Positions 40,586 to 53,164 of a stretch of DNA of 64,000 nucleotides are shown in pieces. A model generated the notes under the pieces. The model saw only the letters and a program-made list of their open reading frames with translations. It did no database searches and had not been told where the DNA came from. Source of the DNA: Viola odorata. Lineage: Eukaryota > Streptophyta > Magnoliopsida > Malpighiales > Violaceae. Both the position numbers and the translations under genes were made by a program. The stretch spans positions 45,629,105 to 45,693,104 of the forward strand of contig OY829542.1 in the NCBI GenBank assembly GCA_963691705.1. The letters are read 5' to 3'. Numbering within the stretch: position 1 is the first letter of the stretch; every line of letters begins with the position of its first letter.

Positions 40586-42986
40586 CAGTAATGATATTTG
40601 GGAGGAATTCCCAAGAGGAATGACGTGGCCACGTCATTCCTTAATTACAAGTTTGCCATTGGGCCATGAATTTACGAAAATACCCCCGTGTTTCTTTTCC
40701 ATACACTCTCTTCCTTTCCCAATTTTTAGGGTTTATTTTCCTCTTCCTCTCTTCCTGATTAGCAGAGCTGCTGCTGCTCCTCTTGCTGCTTCATTTGTTA
40801 ATTATTAAACAAATCCTCTGGTAATTTTCCTCTTCCTCTTCCATTGTTCATTTTGATATGCTTGATTTACAAAGGTGAAGGTAAACAATTAAATATTCTA
40901 AACTGAGATGTTCATTTTATGTATTGTTTTAGGCATTTTATTTTGAGCACTAAATTGCACTCATGAGCGTACTTTTTTTTTTTTTTCTCTAGTCCCATCT
41001 TTCAGGTTCTTGATTAACTGGTAATGTTTTTTAGTATTTTGCTTGATGCATTATATTTCATTTGCAGGATGTTATTGAGGAATGTAGGAAATTGTGTGGT
41101 GGCCACGGTTACCTCTCTGTACTAGCGATCTTCCCGAGTTATTTGCACTTTATGTCCCAAATAAAAAGATTCATATGTTTTTTAAATTTCATGTCGGTTT
41201 AAACTACCTGAGTAAATTGACAAACTGTATCATAATAAATTGTTCCAATCATAATATAATTTTTCGATATATAAAAATCAAACTAATAATATATATTTGT
41301 TTCATTACATCAGTTACAACCACTTACAAACCAATTGGCTTAAAATTATACAAGCTATACATATAACAACACACACAAAACCTCGGCTTTCCTTCATAGT
41401 TCTCATCTCCGAATTGAGTATTCCTCCTCCATATGCGCGATGAAGATACAGAACTTTCCGACATCTCATTATAGGCACCACTGCATTATCAATATAACCA
41501 CATTAGAAGTTTCAAAAACATCTATTATTTCGATGTAAAAGGAATGATGATGATTAATATATGGTTAGCTAGGTTCAAATTGCGAAACTAATATCCTAGA
41601 CAGATGGAACCAGTAAAGAACCTAGACTGAGGCAAGTAAATCTCATTAATATTGACTGATGCATGGTGAATCTGAATGAAGCAAATGTCTACACAATGGC
41701 AAGTATCATGCCTTGTCCAATGAGGATTATTAAATTCACTAGTTATAAGAACAAGGCACGCCAAAATCAGTACAAGTCAACCATTGGTGATTGGCAAATG
41801 ATATGTGGTGAAATGAGTAAACAATTAACCACTGCCTCACATTTCAATAATACTTATAGAAGTACGTCCTAATTAAAGTTTGCTACACGTACCCACTAGC
41901 TAGCATAATCAAATACATAAACCTAGCATGAGTTTGTCAAATACCCAAATGCCACCTATAAAGGATAGTAATGCCAGAAGAAAAGGCAGCTTACCTGTTC
42001 ATGCATTTGTACACTCCCCTATCTATCTTAGAAGATCTGATTAGTCAACAACTTAAAGCTGTAACATACGTTGAATATGTAGGGGGGGAGGGGGGGGGGG
42101 GATTGCAACTTCTCACTGTTTTCTCCAATCTAAATTTCCTAAATATTGAGTCAAACTATTGCATCTATAATGCCCACGTCTTGCACTCTTACTCATTTCC
42201 TGCAAACTACTACAAATATTTAAGCAATAAATTTCAGCAAATTGATTGACTTCATGTGATATAACCTCATGATGAATGATGACTATCTTTCATCCATAAT
42301 TATGCCAAAATTCTAGTTCCAAAATTTATTTCCACAAAATTCAACTAGTAAAACTGGCTCACTCTCAAAGTCAAAACACATATAATCACTTTCAATTTAA
42401 TAACTAGCAGAGCAATAACGGAAATCCTAGCTATATTCCACATAGATAAATTGATGACAGTTAAGGGAGAGAGATGCTTCTAGTCAGTAGCAATACCACA
42501 GGGAAGCGATCGGAAAACAGGACAATCTTTACTAGCACCACCGACTGAGAATAATCATCAAGCTTTGGCTGCTGTGCATTAGCTCTGCACAATAAATCAA
42601 AATCAGCAAACCTCATTTTCATCATAGCAATATTGCAATACTCAATAAAAGAATAGAAGGGTAAAATAACTCCACATCTAGTCAACAGGCAGTGGCAGGA
42701 AGGGAGGCCGCGAATGGAGAGGAGGGAGGTCGCGAATGGAGGAGGGAGGCCGCGAATGGAGAAGGGAGGAAGGGAGGTCGCGAATGGAGAGGAGGGAGAT
42801 CGCGAATGGAGAGAGAGGAAGGAGCGTTGCAACTTGCAAGGAACCCTAGATCGGGCTGATGAGGAAGAGAGGGTATGAAGAAGCGGGGGGCAGTTTCGTA
42901 AATTTGCCGGATGTGGCAAACTTGTAATTAAGGAATGACGTGACCACGTCATTCCTCTTAGGAATTCCTCCCAAATATCATTACTC
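40586..42986. mobile_element. Mutator-like element X1 carrying gene fragments
   Basis: Left end cagtaatgatatttgggaggaattcccaagaggaatgacgtgg is repeated inverted at 42936-42986. The subterminal sequence on the right (42700-42850) has five copies of a ggaggtcgcgaatgga motif. Inside is an acyl-CoA oxidase exon (41068-41159), and on the minus strand there may be two more exon-like pieces ending at about 41365 and 42470 that I cannot assign. Flanking 9-bp repeats are not evident, so one end may be altered. It shares both ends with X2 (left with X2's right, right with X2's left). Confidence 0.65.
41068..41159 (+). pseudogene. acyl-CoA oxidase exon fragment
   Basis: After an acceptor (tttcatttgcag) the frame reads DVIEECRKLCGGHGYL and, after a one-base shift, SDLPELFALYVP. 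This is the conserved phrase of plant peroxisomal acyl-CoA oxidases (IEECRKACGGHGYL..SGLPELFAVYVP, from memory), enzymes of beta-oxidation. Only this exon is present and it is frameshifted. Confidence 0.75.
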
Positions 42987-43010
42987 TTCTTTTTTACTTG
43001 TTTATTCAAT

Positions 43011-45952
43011 GAGTCGTGCTATTTGGGAGGAATTCCCAAGAGGAATGACGTGGCTCACGTCATTCCATAATTTTAAATTTGCCACTGCCGGCGAAGTTAC
43101 GAAATTTCCCCGTCTCCTTCTCTTCCTCAGCCCGATCTAGATCTAGGGTTTTTCTTCTCCATTCGCGATTTTGCAACGCTCCTCCTCCATTCGCGACCTC
43201 GCTTCCTCAACCTCTCACTCTCGGCAATGCTCTTTACCAACCCATCACTCAACCTCTCACTCTCGTCGGCTCCCTCTCCTCAACCATCGACATGAAACCC
43301 ATCACCACCGCCACAGTCCCCAAATCACCAAATCAGCCCCAAACCACAACGAATTCACACTCTCTCCCTCTCTAAGTCTTGGAACCTCACCTCTCGATTC
43401 TCAATCACTCTCCTTCTCGGCAGCACTCAAACAAGGTTTGATTTTATTACTGTTTTTTGATTTAATTGCTGCTCTTGATTTAATTAATTAATTGTTGCTT
43501 GCTGCTCCTGGTTTGATTTAGTTGCTGCTGTTGTTCAATTAATTTGATTGCTGCTTGGATTAAGTTGATTGCTCTGCCTTCAATTAATTTCATTGTTCTG
43601 TCTTCAATTAGATGATTGCTGCTTGGATTAATTTGATTGCTCCACCTTCAATCATGGTTCATTGCTTAGTTAGGTTCTTGCACTCGCCAGAATGACTTGA
43701 AGTCCACTCCAGATGTACTCAGTGCTGGAATATTTTGTTTTCTTTCGGGACTACAGGTCTCCCTCACCTCTTTGGGGGTTTTCCCGTAGTAAATCACCTG
43801 ACTTTTACTTTCATCTTAGTACAGTGAATAGAAGAATGTATATTTGCTAATATTGCAGGAAAAATAGATGTAATGAAAGCATAAGAGAGAACTATTCAAT
43901 TGCTATTTGGCTGTAATGACACATTTAGACGTCTAGTTCAAAGAGAGAACAAATTTCGTTTAATATGGGTCTCTGTAGGATGTACATTTCTTTCTCTCAT
44001 TTAATCATTTTTTTCAGAATTCAATACAGATGTAATAGTTCTTATTTGTGAATCATGAAAAGCCAATTTGCAGAGCAAGCGCGTCGTAAATGGCGAATCT
44101 TGCATTGAAGGTTGGCTATAGTAATTGCAATTCTCCGTGCCTATCAGATTATTTGTTCTGAATACGGCCTCGAACAAGTTGCTACATGATTTATTTATTT
44201 TTTCTGCATTTGTCACATTTCTGTAATTTTATCAGTGTGTTCATGCAGTTTTTGGTTGTGAATTGATCAATAAATATGTGGTTTCCTATTTTTGTTTGTG
44301 CAATGTGGGGGTTATAGGTAGAAAGGAGGACCTAGTATTTATTATATTGATAATGAAAATAGTTGGGCAAATGCTAAGTAGTTGTTGATTTGCAGGATCT
44401 GAATTGGGTGATTGAGATGTAGAACCCTAAAGTTTTCTTCGACATTCTTATTGGTAAGATGAAAGCAGGAAGGATAGTGATGTAACTGTTTGCTGATACT
44501 ACTCCAAAAACTGCTGAGAATTTCCGTGCTCTACAAGGGTTCCACTTTCCATCGGATCATCCCAAGCTTTATGTGTCAGGGTGGAGATTTCCCCGTGGGA
44601 ATGGGACGGGAGGAGAATCAATATATGGTGAGAAGTTTCCTGATGAGAACTTTAAGCTGAAGCATACAGGTCCTGGAATTCTGTCTATGGCAAACTCTGG
44701 ACCCAACAGTAATGGTTCACAGTTCTTCATATGCACTAAGAGGACCTCATGGCTTGATGGTAAGCATGTTGTGTTCGGTGAGGTTGTAGATGGTTATAAT
44801 GTTGTTAAGGAAATGGAGAATGTGGGATCTGAAAGCGGATCAACTAAGCAAGCTGTGGTGATTGAAGATTGTGGACAGATAAATGAGAATTGATGGTTTA
44901 ATATAGTAATGTTTTTGACTAAGAGTTGAATCAATCTAAATTAATATTAATATACTAATATAGTAATATAGTGAAGATTGCAGTGATTGGATTTTATTTG
45001 CAGTAATGAAATTGATGCAGTGATGGGTTGAAAGTTTAATTGCAGTGGTGCCTTGAATAAAATTGCAGTACGGATGAAATCTTTCTTTGGCAGAGGTAAA
45101 GATGAAAGCCTTTAGACCTAAAAATAACCCATATCCGCGACCCGTGGAAAATGAATCCGGGTCGAATTTGGATGACGTGGCATGGCACGTCAGCTGTATC
45201 TGACGTGGCGTATGACGTGGCATGCCACGTAGGCGGGTTAACGGCCCTTCGTTGACGGTGTTAGAGGCAGGTACCAAATGAGACATTCATGTTGAGTACA
45301 GGTACCATTTAAGAGCGAAAAGAATAAGAGGTGCCAAATCAGTCATTCAATTCGAGTACAGGTGCCAAATTTTTCATTAACCCCAAATGTAAAAGATCAT
45401 TAGGTCACCAAATACCAATTCTTTTTTGTCAATATCTTACATCAAGGATTTTTTTTTTACTGATTGCTTCATGTTCTATCATTCAATCAGACTTGGTAGC
45501 CGAAACAAAAAATTATGAGATTTATAAGTGACTTATTTTGTAAATTATGTGCAATGGTAGGAATTGCACAAATGTTTTTTTGGAAAGTATTAGTGAAATG
45601 AAAAGTATTGCCTAAAACAATTCTGAAAATAAAATGAATTTCTTGTTTTTAAAAAATAATTTATTTTGAGCTAACATTCTTTCACATTTCATGAAAAACA
45701 CCATGAGGAAGAAAAACAAATAAATTTAATCATTTGTTTTTAGGCCAATAAGGAATAAGGATCATGGTAAATTTACTAATAATGGCAGGAAGAGGAAGCG
45801 CAGCAGCAGGAAGAGGCAGATAAAACCCTAGAAATTGGAAAAGTCACACGGGGTAGTATGGTAAATTTACGCACATGGTAAACTTGTAATTAAGTGCCAC
45901 GTCATTCCTCTTGTCTATTCCTCTTGTGAATTCCTATCATTTAGCATTATTC
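43011..45952. mobile_element. Mutator-like element X2 (Pack-MULE) carrying a cyclophilin copy
   Basis: The left end gagtcgtgctatttgggaggaattcccaagaggaatgacgtgg matches the inverted right end (45865-45952). ttattcaat flanks both sides (43002-43010 and 45953-45961), a 9-bp duplication as expected for Mutator-like elements. It carries an intronless cyclophilin-like pseudogene but no transposase. Confidence 0.75.
44419..44893 (+). pseudogene. cytosolic cyclophilin (peptidyl-prolyl isomerase) pseudogene
   Basis: The translation follows plant CYP18-type cyclophilins: NPKVFFDI at the start, [16 protein letters not shown], then [51 protein letters not shown] and a VIEDCGQ end. TAG replaces codon 2 and TAA replaces the glutamate before LFADTT. 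About 16 codons after FRAL are missing, and the stretch up to GNGTGG is read out of frame (two compensating shifts). It cannot make an active enzyme. Lacking introns, it is either a captured intronless gene or a retrocopy. Confidence 0.9.
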
Positions 45953-46745
45953 TTATTCAATCTGTTCCTGTTCCTATTTACTTGTTAATTTCTGATTTAT
46001 TTTTTCAATGTTTTCTGATGGAGTAAATGAATATATGATCTGCATGAATGTGTGATTGATCTAAGAATACTGAACTAGTTGACAATTGGATTTCCATTTG
46101 TGTTTGTGTTGTTGTGGCTACAGTGGGTAAGAGGGACCATCTATGGCTGCTGCAATTGCCAAGGGAGGGAGGTTAACTAGTGGTGGTCGTGATGATAATA
46201 AGTTGCAAAAGGTGCAGGGGATTCAAAATGTTTCTTCCTGGTTTGAGACTAGGAGAAGAGTGCAAAAACCACTGGTTTGATGAGGAATGGATCAGAAAAT
46301 TTTGAAAAAATCTATTCATATTTACTTGTTTATTTCTGATTTATTCCATCAGAAAATATTGAAAAAATAAATCAGAATTTTTTTTTATTATAAAGTCAGA
46401 AAACGTTTTTTAAATATTTTCATTTTCTCCTTATATATATATTCTTATAATTTCTTACTTTCTCGTTTTTATTATTTTTTAATAGTTAAAAAATATTATC
46501 ATAAGAAAATCAATCTCCATGTTTTTTTATAATTTTTTGAATTTTTATTATATTTTTAATAATATTTTAATATAAAAAATATTTTTTAACGCTCTGTTAG
46601 GATTTTGGACAGAAATTTTAACGGTTGGGATCAATGTCTAAAAAGTGTGAAAACGTTAGGGACTAAAATTTGGAGTTTCAAAATATGGCGACTAATATCA
46701 TATGTAGATACTCTAATACCTCAGGGACTCTAAAATACTTTTCTC

Positions 46746-47113
46746 AAGTAATAAATTAATAATGTAGCTCGTCTTTAATTAGGTTTTCTTGGGCCTGGTA
46801 TTTATGGGCCATTCATTTTTAAGCTCAAACAATAAGGCCCAAGACTGCATTTACTTTTTTGCAAATTTACATTTTTTCCGTAAATCATTTTTCGTTTGAG
46901 TGTTGTTAGGGAACGGATGAATAAAACGGATATTTCTCCAACACATGTAATGGTTAATTCTTATAAGATAACAGAAAGAAACGATATACTAATTATTTTT
47001 TCTATACAAAAATTAATGGGATGGATTTTCATAAATATCAGAATTCAGCAATGTGTGTGGTATACTTTTTCACTATGCACAATTGTAGAAATTTGAGTCT
47101 AATCTTCCTTCAA
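46746..47113. other. spacer 3' of QRT3-like gene 2
   Basis: No gene seen; the plus-strand 66-residue frame at 46896 has no features. Confidence 0.5.
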
Positions 47114-49473
47114 TCAACTTGATGCTCCTTGATCAACTGCCACAAAAACACTAGCAGAAACTGCAGAATCCGACTCGATCACAACCCGATTCGCAGATAC
47201 ATTACGCAGCGCATGATTCACGAACGAGTTCCCGCTCACACTTAGAGAGTACTGGACATGGTTAATAAGGTTAGGGAATAGCAGAACCGGACCAAAATCA
47301 ACAGCAAATGAAGTCCCATTCCCTTGCGCGGACCCTCTAGCAACCGTTGATCTTACAGTCATCCCTTTCACATTGTTCCTATCCACCACAACTTGTTCAA
47401 TTTGACCGAAACCCTTTTTCGATTGATCCAATTGCACAACATCAATCCCTCTGCCATACCCAGAAAACATATTGTCGACAATATTGACCCCTTTCGCAAT
47501 GCCATTGACCGATTTCAGGACAATGTATGCATCACCTAGAAAGAAACTGTTAGAGATGGTGAGCTGAACCGGATCTTCAGCTACAATACCGGTGTAATCC
47601 ATGTAGCAATTCACGATCCGGGTCTGCGTTAAACCAGGCAGCTTCAGGTAAATTCCTGTCCCGCCGAAACCTGTGGCCTTATTATAGCAATGCACACCAG
47701 AAAACGTATTGGCAGGACCTGAGACCATAATTCCTACTGCAGCTGAAAAAATGACCACATCAGTAACAGCATTGTCGTTGCCCATCAGGTTAATCCCGGT
47801 GCCCGAGAAGTTCCTTTCGCCAGAATCACCACCGGCGGTAATATGCTGACCGATGAATGAGTTTCGGATGTATGCTTCGTGGCCTCCTCGAACTATGATG
47901 CCATCAGTACTGAAATGTGCAATGTAGGTGTTGTCAATGCTAATTCTGAGTGAGTTTACTACTGAAATGCCTCCACCCCTATAATTGCAGTCCAGCATTA
48001 GGTCTTTGAGAGTTATGTACTCGTAGTTGTAGGACGAAGAGGAGGACGAAGACGAAGACGAAGGCGATAACTCCACAAGATAGGAATCTGAAGGAAAATC
48101 ATCTGAGGCTTTTAATGTCCCTCCACTAATCTGTTTAACCAGGAAAGTAAAACTCATTTAGTCCAAGTTTGAACAAAACTTCAGAAGTACTAAAAGAGAT
48201 GCCTTTTTTTCCAAAACGGGGAAAAAAGGATGTCTTTCTCTTGATTCAAGTTCACATTTTCTAAGTCCTTACAAGAATTAGACCAACCACTTTCAACAAC
48301 ATCAATCTTCTTTTCCTTCTAAAAGAAAAACATCATTTTCTTTTTCTTTGTTATATTTTTCAAAGTTTAAGAAATTCTTACTAAATTTATGTGCTTTAAA
48401 TTCCTCTCATCTGATTACAAAACTGATTGTTTGTGCAAAAAATGTACCCTTCTAAAATTGGAAAAGAAAAAACCGTATTACAATCCAACAAACTGATTCG
48501 GATTAAGTCTTAAGTTCGAGGTTCCTAATTTATATTCTTATTTATTAAAAAAAAAACACATCTAGAAATCACAAACAGTATTAAGTTCGACTCCGTTTGA
48601 GTCCCATAATTTATATTACTTGGTGTAAAAAGAACATCTAGAAATCACAAACAGAACTTCACCACACATGTTGATTCCTCACCATCTCACAAGTTTTTAC
48701 AGCCACGTGGTTTAAAATGAGAAGATGGTCCTTGTAATTTTGCACATAACAGAAAAAACAAAAAAACAAAATGCATAGTAATAGAAAGAGTAATCAGTTT
48801 GAAAGAAATATTTCCAAAATTCTATGTGCAGGCGTACCTTAAGATTCCCTACACCAGCACCAGGCAATTGCAGAGGTTTGCTGATGAGGTAATTCCCACC
48901 TTGAAGATGAACATGAGCACCACCAAGATTAGCTATCCCTTCCATCAAGAACCCTTCTCTTGGTCCATTAAACGCATCTGCAATTGCTTTCAACAGTGCT
49001 TCTGTGCTGTCTGATTTCCCAGTTGGGTCTGCACCGTATGATGTCACCTCGTACACACGTGGCCCACTCCCCTGTCCCGTGATCAAGATCATCACCATCA
49101 CCATGTAAGAAAACTATGGTTATGCATCATTTTAGCTAAAATATGTTAAATTCATCAAATGGGTCATCATAAAAAACAAAAATTATGCATCATTTCTGCT
49201 AAAATGTGTAAAATTTCTCAAATGGGTCATCAAAAAAGGTTTGATTACTACCTCTGGTGTTGTTGAAGATGGAGATGGAGGGGAAGCCAATTTTCGGCCG
49301 CGGGTTAAAGATGACTTGAAAGATTGAAACTTTCGGATTTGTTGCTCAAATTGGTCACTAGAGGAATGCCCAGATGCTGAATTCTCTGCATTTATGTGTA
49401 TGGTGATGATCAGAAGAAGAACATTAATGGAAAAAAACAGAGCTTTCTTCCTCTGCATTAATCTTGGGTCCAT
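47114..49473 (-). CDS. QRT3-like: QRT3-like pectin-lyase-fold protein (polygalacturonase QRT3 family), gene 2, intact
   Basis: Exons on the minus strand: 49473-49252, 49071-48838 and 48130-47114, all joined in phase 0, giving 490 residues (Arabidopsis QRT3 about 480). Residues 10-30 are a secretion signal (ALFFSINVLLLIITIHI). The beta-helix domain (Pectate_lyase_3) starts in exon 2 with YEVTSYGADPTGKSDSTEALL and HVHLQGGNYLISKPL. Exon 3 holds GGTLKASDDFPSDSYLVEL, a run of ten serines, DLMLDCNYRGGG, RGGHEAYIRNSFIGQH and GIYLKLPGLTQTRIVNCYMDYTG-like turns. QRT3 degrades pectin of the pollen mother-cell wall so that microspores separate; by homology this protein is secreted and acts in the wall. 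Which of the two paralogues is the true orthologue is not settled. Gene 1 (36486) shares its intron positions, so the pair arose by tandem duplication. Confidence 0.88.
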
Positions 49474-50152
49474 CTCTGTGTTTTTGTCCTGTTATGCTAG
49501 AGGAAGAAAACAGAGAAGTTTTTGAGAGGAAAAAAGCATTACTCTTTGAAATTTATATAGTACAGGAGAGGATGATGGATTGTGATATAAATTAAAAAGT
49601 GTAGGACATGGAAAGAGAAGGGGCTAACTAAGATTTTATAAGAAATTAGGGGAATTGGTTTGTTGTTTTGATTTTTCATATGTAATCATACATGTGGCAC
49701 CTGTTTTGTGTTTGGTTGCTTTTGTTTTTGTGTTTTCTTATCTCAGGCAAGAGGAGGGAAGAACTGCTTGCCTTGCCTTGAAGAGTTTTGTTTTTTTGAG
49801 AGTTTTTCTTTCTTCTGTGATGGAAAAGTAAGCAAGTTACCAACTTTTTACTTTACATCTCAGAACAAATTTTGACAGTGTAAAAGGTATATTTTCTTCT
49901 TTTTCTAGAAAGTGAAGCAGTTGGGTTTTGATGGGAATTCCTAGTTTTTTTTTAACCCGGAGATGTTTAATTGGATCACTCAATTAATAACGCAATTATA
50001 CTATAATTTGATCCCTTAAGATTTTTCTTAGTTGAATCGCTCAATTTCGTGATTATAGTGTGATTTGATCCCTTATGATTTTCTCAACTTACTCGTATGA
50101 ACCTCCTTGTAACATCCTTATTAGGTGGAGCAATAGAACTAGGTGTACGTAG
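49474..50152. other. upstream region of QRT3-like gene 2
   Basis: Presumed promoter and leader of the minus-strand gene. It reads atttatatagt near 49551-49561 (minus strand ACTATATAAAT), a plausible TATA box about 80 bases upstream of the ATG. The rest shows nothing recognisable. Confidence 0.5.
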
Positions 50153-51405
50153 ATCAGTGTTATTAGAATCGGACCGGATAATGAACCGTTTTCGAAAATT
50201 TGGTGGTTCAACCGGGTTGAACCGGGTTCGACCGGATTGTAGATGCTGGTCCGTTCGGAACCGTTTATACATTAAACCGGTTAATCTTAGACGATTAAAC
50301 TGGATTAAACCGGATTGAAACGGCTGGTTTTTTTATTGTAACATTTTATAATATATCAAAATAAAGTTATAATATATCAAAATAAAATATGTCAAATAGA
50401 TCAAAAGTTGAAAATAAAGAAACTATCTAACATTCAAATGACACTTAGATATTCAAATTACAAAATAAAGAAACAATCCACCATTCAAACACACTTAATT
50501 ATCCAAATTATAAAATAAAGAAACAATACAACATTCAAATGAAATCATTCTCAAAGTTCAAACACCTAAATATTCAAATTACAACATTATTAATTCCATA
50601 GATTAGTAACAGGTTAATTTCATATTAGAATTTTACGGATACATACCATAAAACTTTTTTTGGGAATTTTTAACTTTTGATTAATGATTGATCGGATGCG
50701 GAATGGTTATGAAAACGACTATTACTAGTTTAGAGTACTCAAATTCAGTAAAAATGGTTGAAAATTGAAATCGCAAAAAACCAAAAATGGGGAAAGAGAA
50801 GAAAGGACCAAAAAGAAAGAAAAAGGCAGACATTAACAACTAAACCATTCTTCGTTTCAAACCCTCCACCAAAAGTCAACGCCTCCATGTCTCTCTCAAC
50901 TTGCCTTTTTCTTCTTCCTTTTTTTCTCTCTGCTTCTCTGAATTTGCCATGAACCATCATTAGCACTCATTTCGCACTTTAATACAAAAACAACACACAA
51001 CCCATCTCTTATTTCCTTGTTTTATTCTTTGATTAATATTAACCTCGCCGCAAGAACTAGGATTTGGGTTTGTTTATTTTTGGTTTTTGGTTGCTGCTGC
51101 TATGAAGAAAGAAAGAAACACAACGAAAAGAAATTCACGCGAAAGAAAAGAGGGAACTTAAGTGAAGAAGGAAAACGACGCCGTTTTTGGCAGGTGTCAA
51201 AATGGCGTCGTTTTTGACAAGTCATCAAACCGGACAGTTTGGCAGAAAATCGGCCGGTTCTCCGGTTCGGGAAAAATCAGACGAACCGGCTGGTCCGACC
51301 CGGGTCAGAGGCAAGTCCGGTCTGAAAGCTGGATTGGACCGGAAAGGTGAAAATGGCCGGTTGAACTGGTCGGTCCGGTCCGGTTCTGATAATCAGGCTA
51401 CAAAT
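50153..51405. mobile_element. AACCGG-rich inverted-repeat element, hAT-like or unclassified
   Basis: The left end (agtgttattagaatcggaccgg) and the inverted right end (ctgattatcagaaccggaccgg) resemble each other. Both arms are full of ggttcaaccgg/ccggttgaact words (50155-50330 and 51230-51405). No transposase and no clear target duplication are seen. Assignment is tentative. Confidence 0.4.
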
Positions 51406-51554
51406 AGCCGTAATAAGTAGTGAGGATGTCACCGTCTAATAAAAACTCGAATATAATAGATATCGATTTTCATAGATTCAATTGTTACAACAAATTTATC
51501 GCAAAATTGCTTAGAAGAATCATCAAATCATATAAATCTCTATGAAAAACGCAC

Positions 51555-51730
51555 TCAGGGGTCCCTAAAGTTATTATTTTCATTTTAGTTAATCAAAAAA
51601 AAAAATTGGTTCAATCCGGTCTCATATGTTATATCCATTAATTTAAGTTAATCTCTGCCGTCAGAAAAGCAACTAACGGAAATAAATGTCCGTTAAATCA
51701 TATTATTTTATTAGTTTTTCTGATTCGGTC
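51555..51730. repeat. relict Mutator-like terminal repeat
   Basis: gggtccctaaagttattattttcattttagtt and a following ...gtccgttaaatc stretch resemble, in diverged form, the end of the element at 54229 (gggtccctatggttattattttcattttagtt). No partner end was found nearby. Confidence 0.5.
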
Positions 51731-53080
51731 GTACCCATGCGGGCTCCACATATAGAAAATAATTGTTTATTTTTTGGATAAAAAATTTGCAGCAAAAAAG
51801 ACCATTTTTAATCTCTTGCACCTGAAGCAGCTGCTCCCCATGATGTGAAAATTCTTGACGGAAAAGGATTTGAGAGTGACTTAGAGAGGTGATGGAGTTG
51901 GATTGAATTGAATTGCAAAATAAAAAATCAAATAAGGTGAAAATTAGGTGCTTTGTAGATTAACCCTGAATATAGAAAGGATCGATCCACGGTTGGTTCT
52001 TGTTCTGTCTTAAAAAGATAATAGAGGGTTGTTAATGTAACAACTAATTGATTACTCATGGAGATATAATGATAGACAATCTAACGTGTGATGTAGCTAG
52101 CATACTAACACAATAGATAATCTCTTTTAGGGCCGACCCCATAAATTTCGAATGAGATTAGTTAACAAAGAGGACACTTAGGATGAGAAAAAAATTCTAA
52201 TATTTTTTAAAAATTTATGACATCATCAAAATTTTATCTGGTGGTAAAAATATTCGTTTACATATATACTCGTTTGTTTAGTAAATTTATCCTAAGATGA
52301 AAGTAGTTGGCTTAAATTTTTGTAACTATATTGAGTGAAGCAATTGATTAGTATATTGGGGGAAATAATTTATGGCATTGGCATTAAGAATGATGAAGTT
52401 GTTGGGTAAAGGTTTGTTTCAATTGGTGCTTCATGTTGAAGAAATTGATCTTGTGAGACAAAACAAGAAAAGGAACATTAATTGCTTGTAGTGGAAGACA
52501 ACCTAGCTAATTACTCCCTCTGTTTTTTAATAACTATCGCTTTCTTACGTTTTTTTACTATTTGGAATATTTGTCATTTTATCTTTTTTGAAGCATATAT
52601 TTTGTGGAAATGACAATTTTTATTTTTTGAATCAACCCAATTTGATGATGGTGTGGTAATTTGAGTGAAAATTAGAAGTAAAAATGAAACAATGTGAAAT
52701 AAAATAAGATCAAAGATCATTCTCTTACACTTTTTTACTATCCTAAAACGTCCCCATTTACATGTGTTAGAAGGAGAGCAAGGCAGGTGTGTATGTTTAA
52801 ACTTTAAAGTAGCAATGGAGTTAGGTTCACAGTTCACTCATCTTTGGGCTATTTAAGCTACTCACCATAAATGGGGATATTTCGAATTGAAGTTCAGATC
52901 TGCACATCCCGATTATTTTGTATATACGTTTCTATTTAGTGTTCGTTTAAAGTTATTTTCACCGAAAAAAAAATGGAAAATACCATAATCAGACCATCTT
53001 TTATGGTTAACTGTAATTATATCGGGAGTTTAAAAGGAAAATAAGTATATAAATGAATGTAACGAAGAAATTGCAAGAGA
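51731..53080. other. intergenic stretch
   Basis: A ctccctctgttttttaata word at about 52514 suggests a MITE end without a visible partner. No gene is seen. Confidence 0.45.
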
Positions 53081-53164
53081 GTCAGGATGGCTGAGTGGTC
53101 TAAGGCGCCAGACTCAAGTTCTGGTCTTCGTGAGAGGGCGTGGGTTCAAATCCCACTTCTGATA
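53081..53164 (+). tRNA. tRNA-Leu (anticodon CAA), intronless
   Basis: 84 bases fold as a class II tRNA. Acceptor arm gtcagga pairs with ttctgat (two G-U pairs). D-arm region is tggctgagtggtctaaggcg. Anticodon stem ccaga/tctgg carries the loop ctcaagt with anticodon CAA at 53115-53117. The long variable arm is tcttcgtgagagggcg-like, and T-arm tgggttcaaatccca contains the B box. The discriminator is A; CCA is not encoded. No intron follows the anticodon, which differs from many plant tRNA-Leu(CAA) genes. Confidence 0.93.

Larger units (their letters stand above)
39490..46745. mobile_element. large Mutator-like element Y with nested elements X1 and X2
   Basis: About 450 bp at 39490-39940 is repeated inverted at about 46375-46745. 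Shared phrases include aaattttagtccctaacgttttcac, gagattgattttcttatgataat and aaaaaataataaaaacga. Flanks aagtaact and aagtaata are similar but not identical. Between them lie plant-like sequence with no clear gene (40000-40580; 45960-46370) and two smaller inverted-repeat elements. No transposase is left. Confidence 0.65.

Noticed and set aside
42461..43009. 182-residue minus-strand frame
   Set aside because: It spans the terminal repeat and the ggtcgcgaatgga repeats of element X1; only a short exon-like part near its end could be real.
44573..44893. Short functional cyclophilin starting at 44573
   Set aside because: The frame lacks the N-terminal half of the fold and the catalytic arginine region is out of frame; homology extends upstream through two stops.
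52505..52770. MITE beginning at ctccctctgttttttaata
   Set aside because: No inverted partner end or target duplication found.
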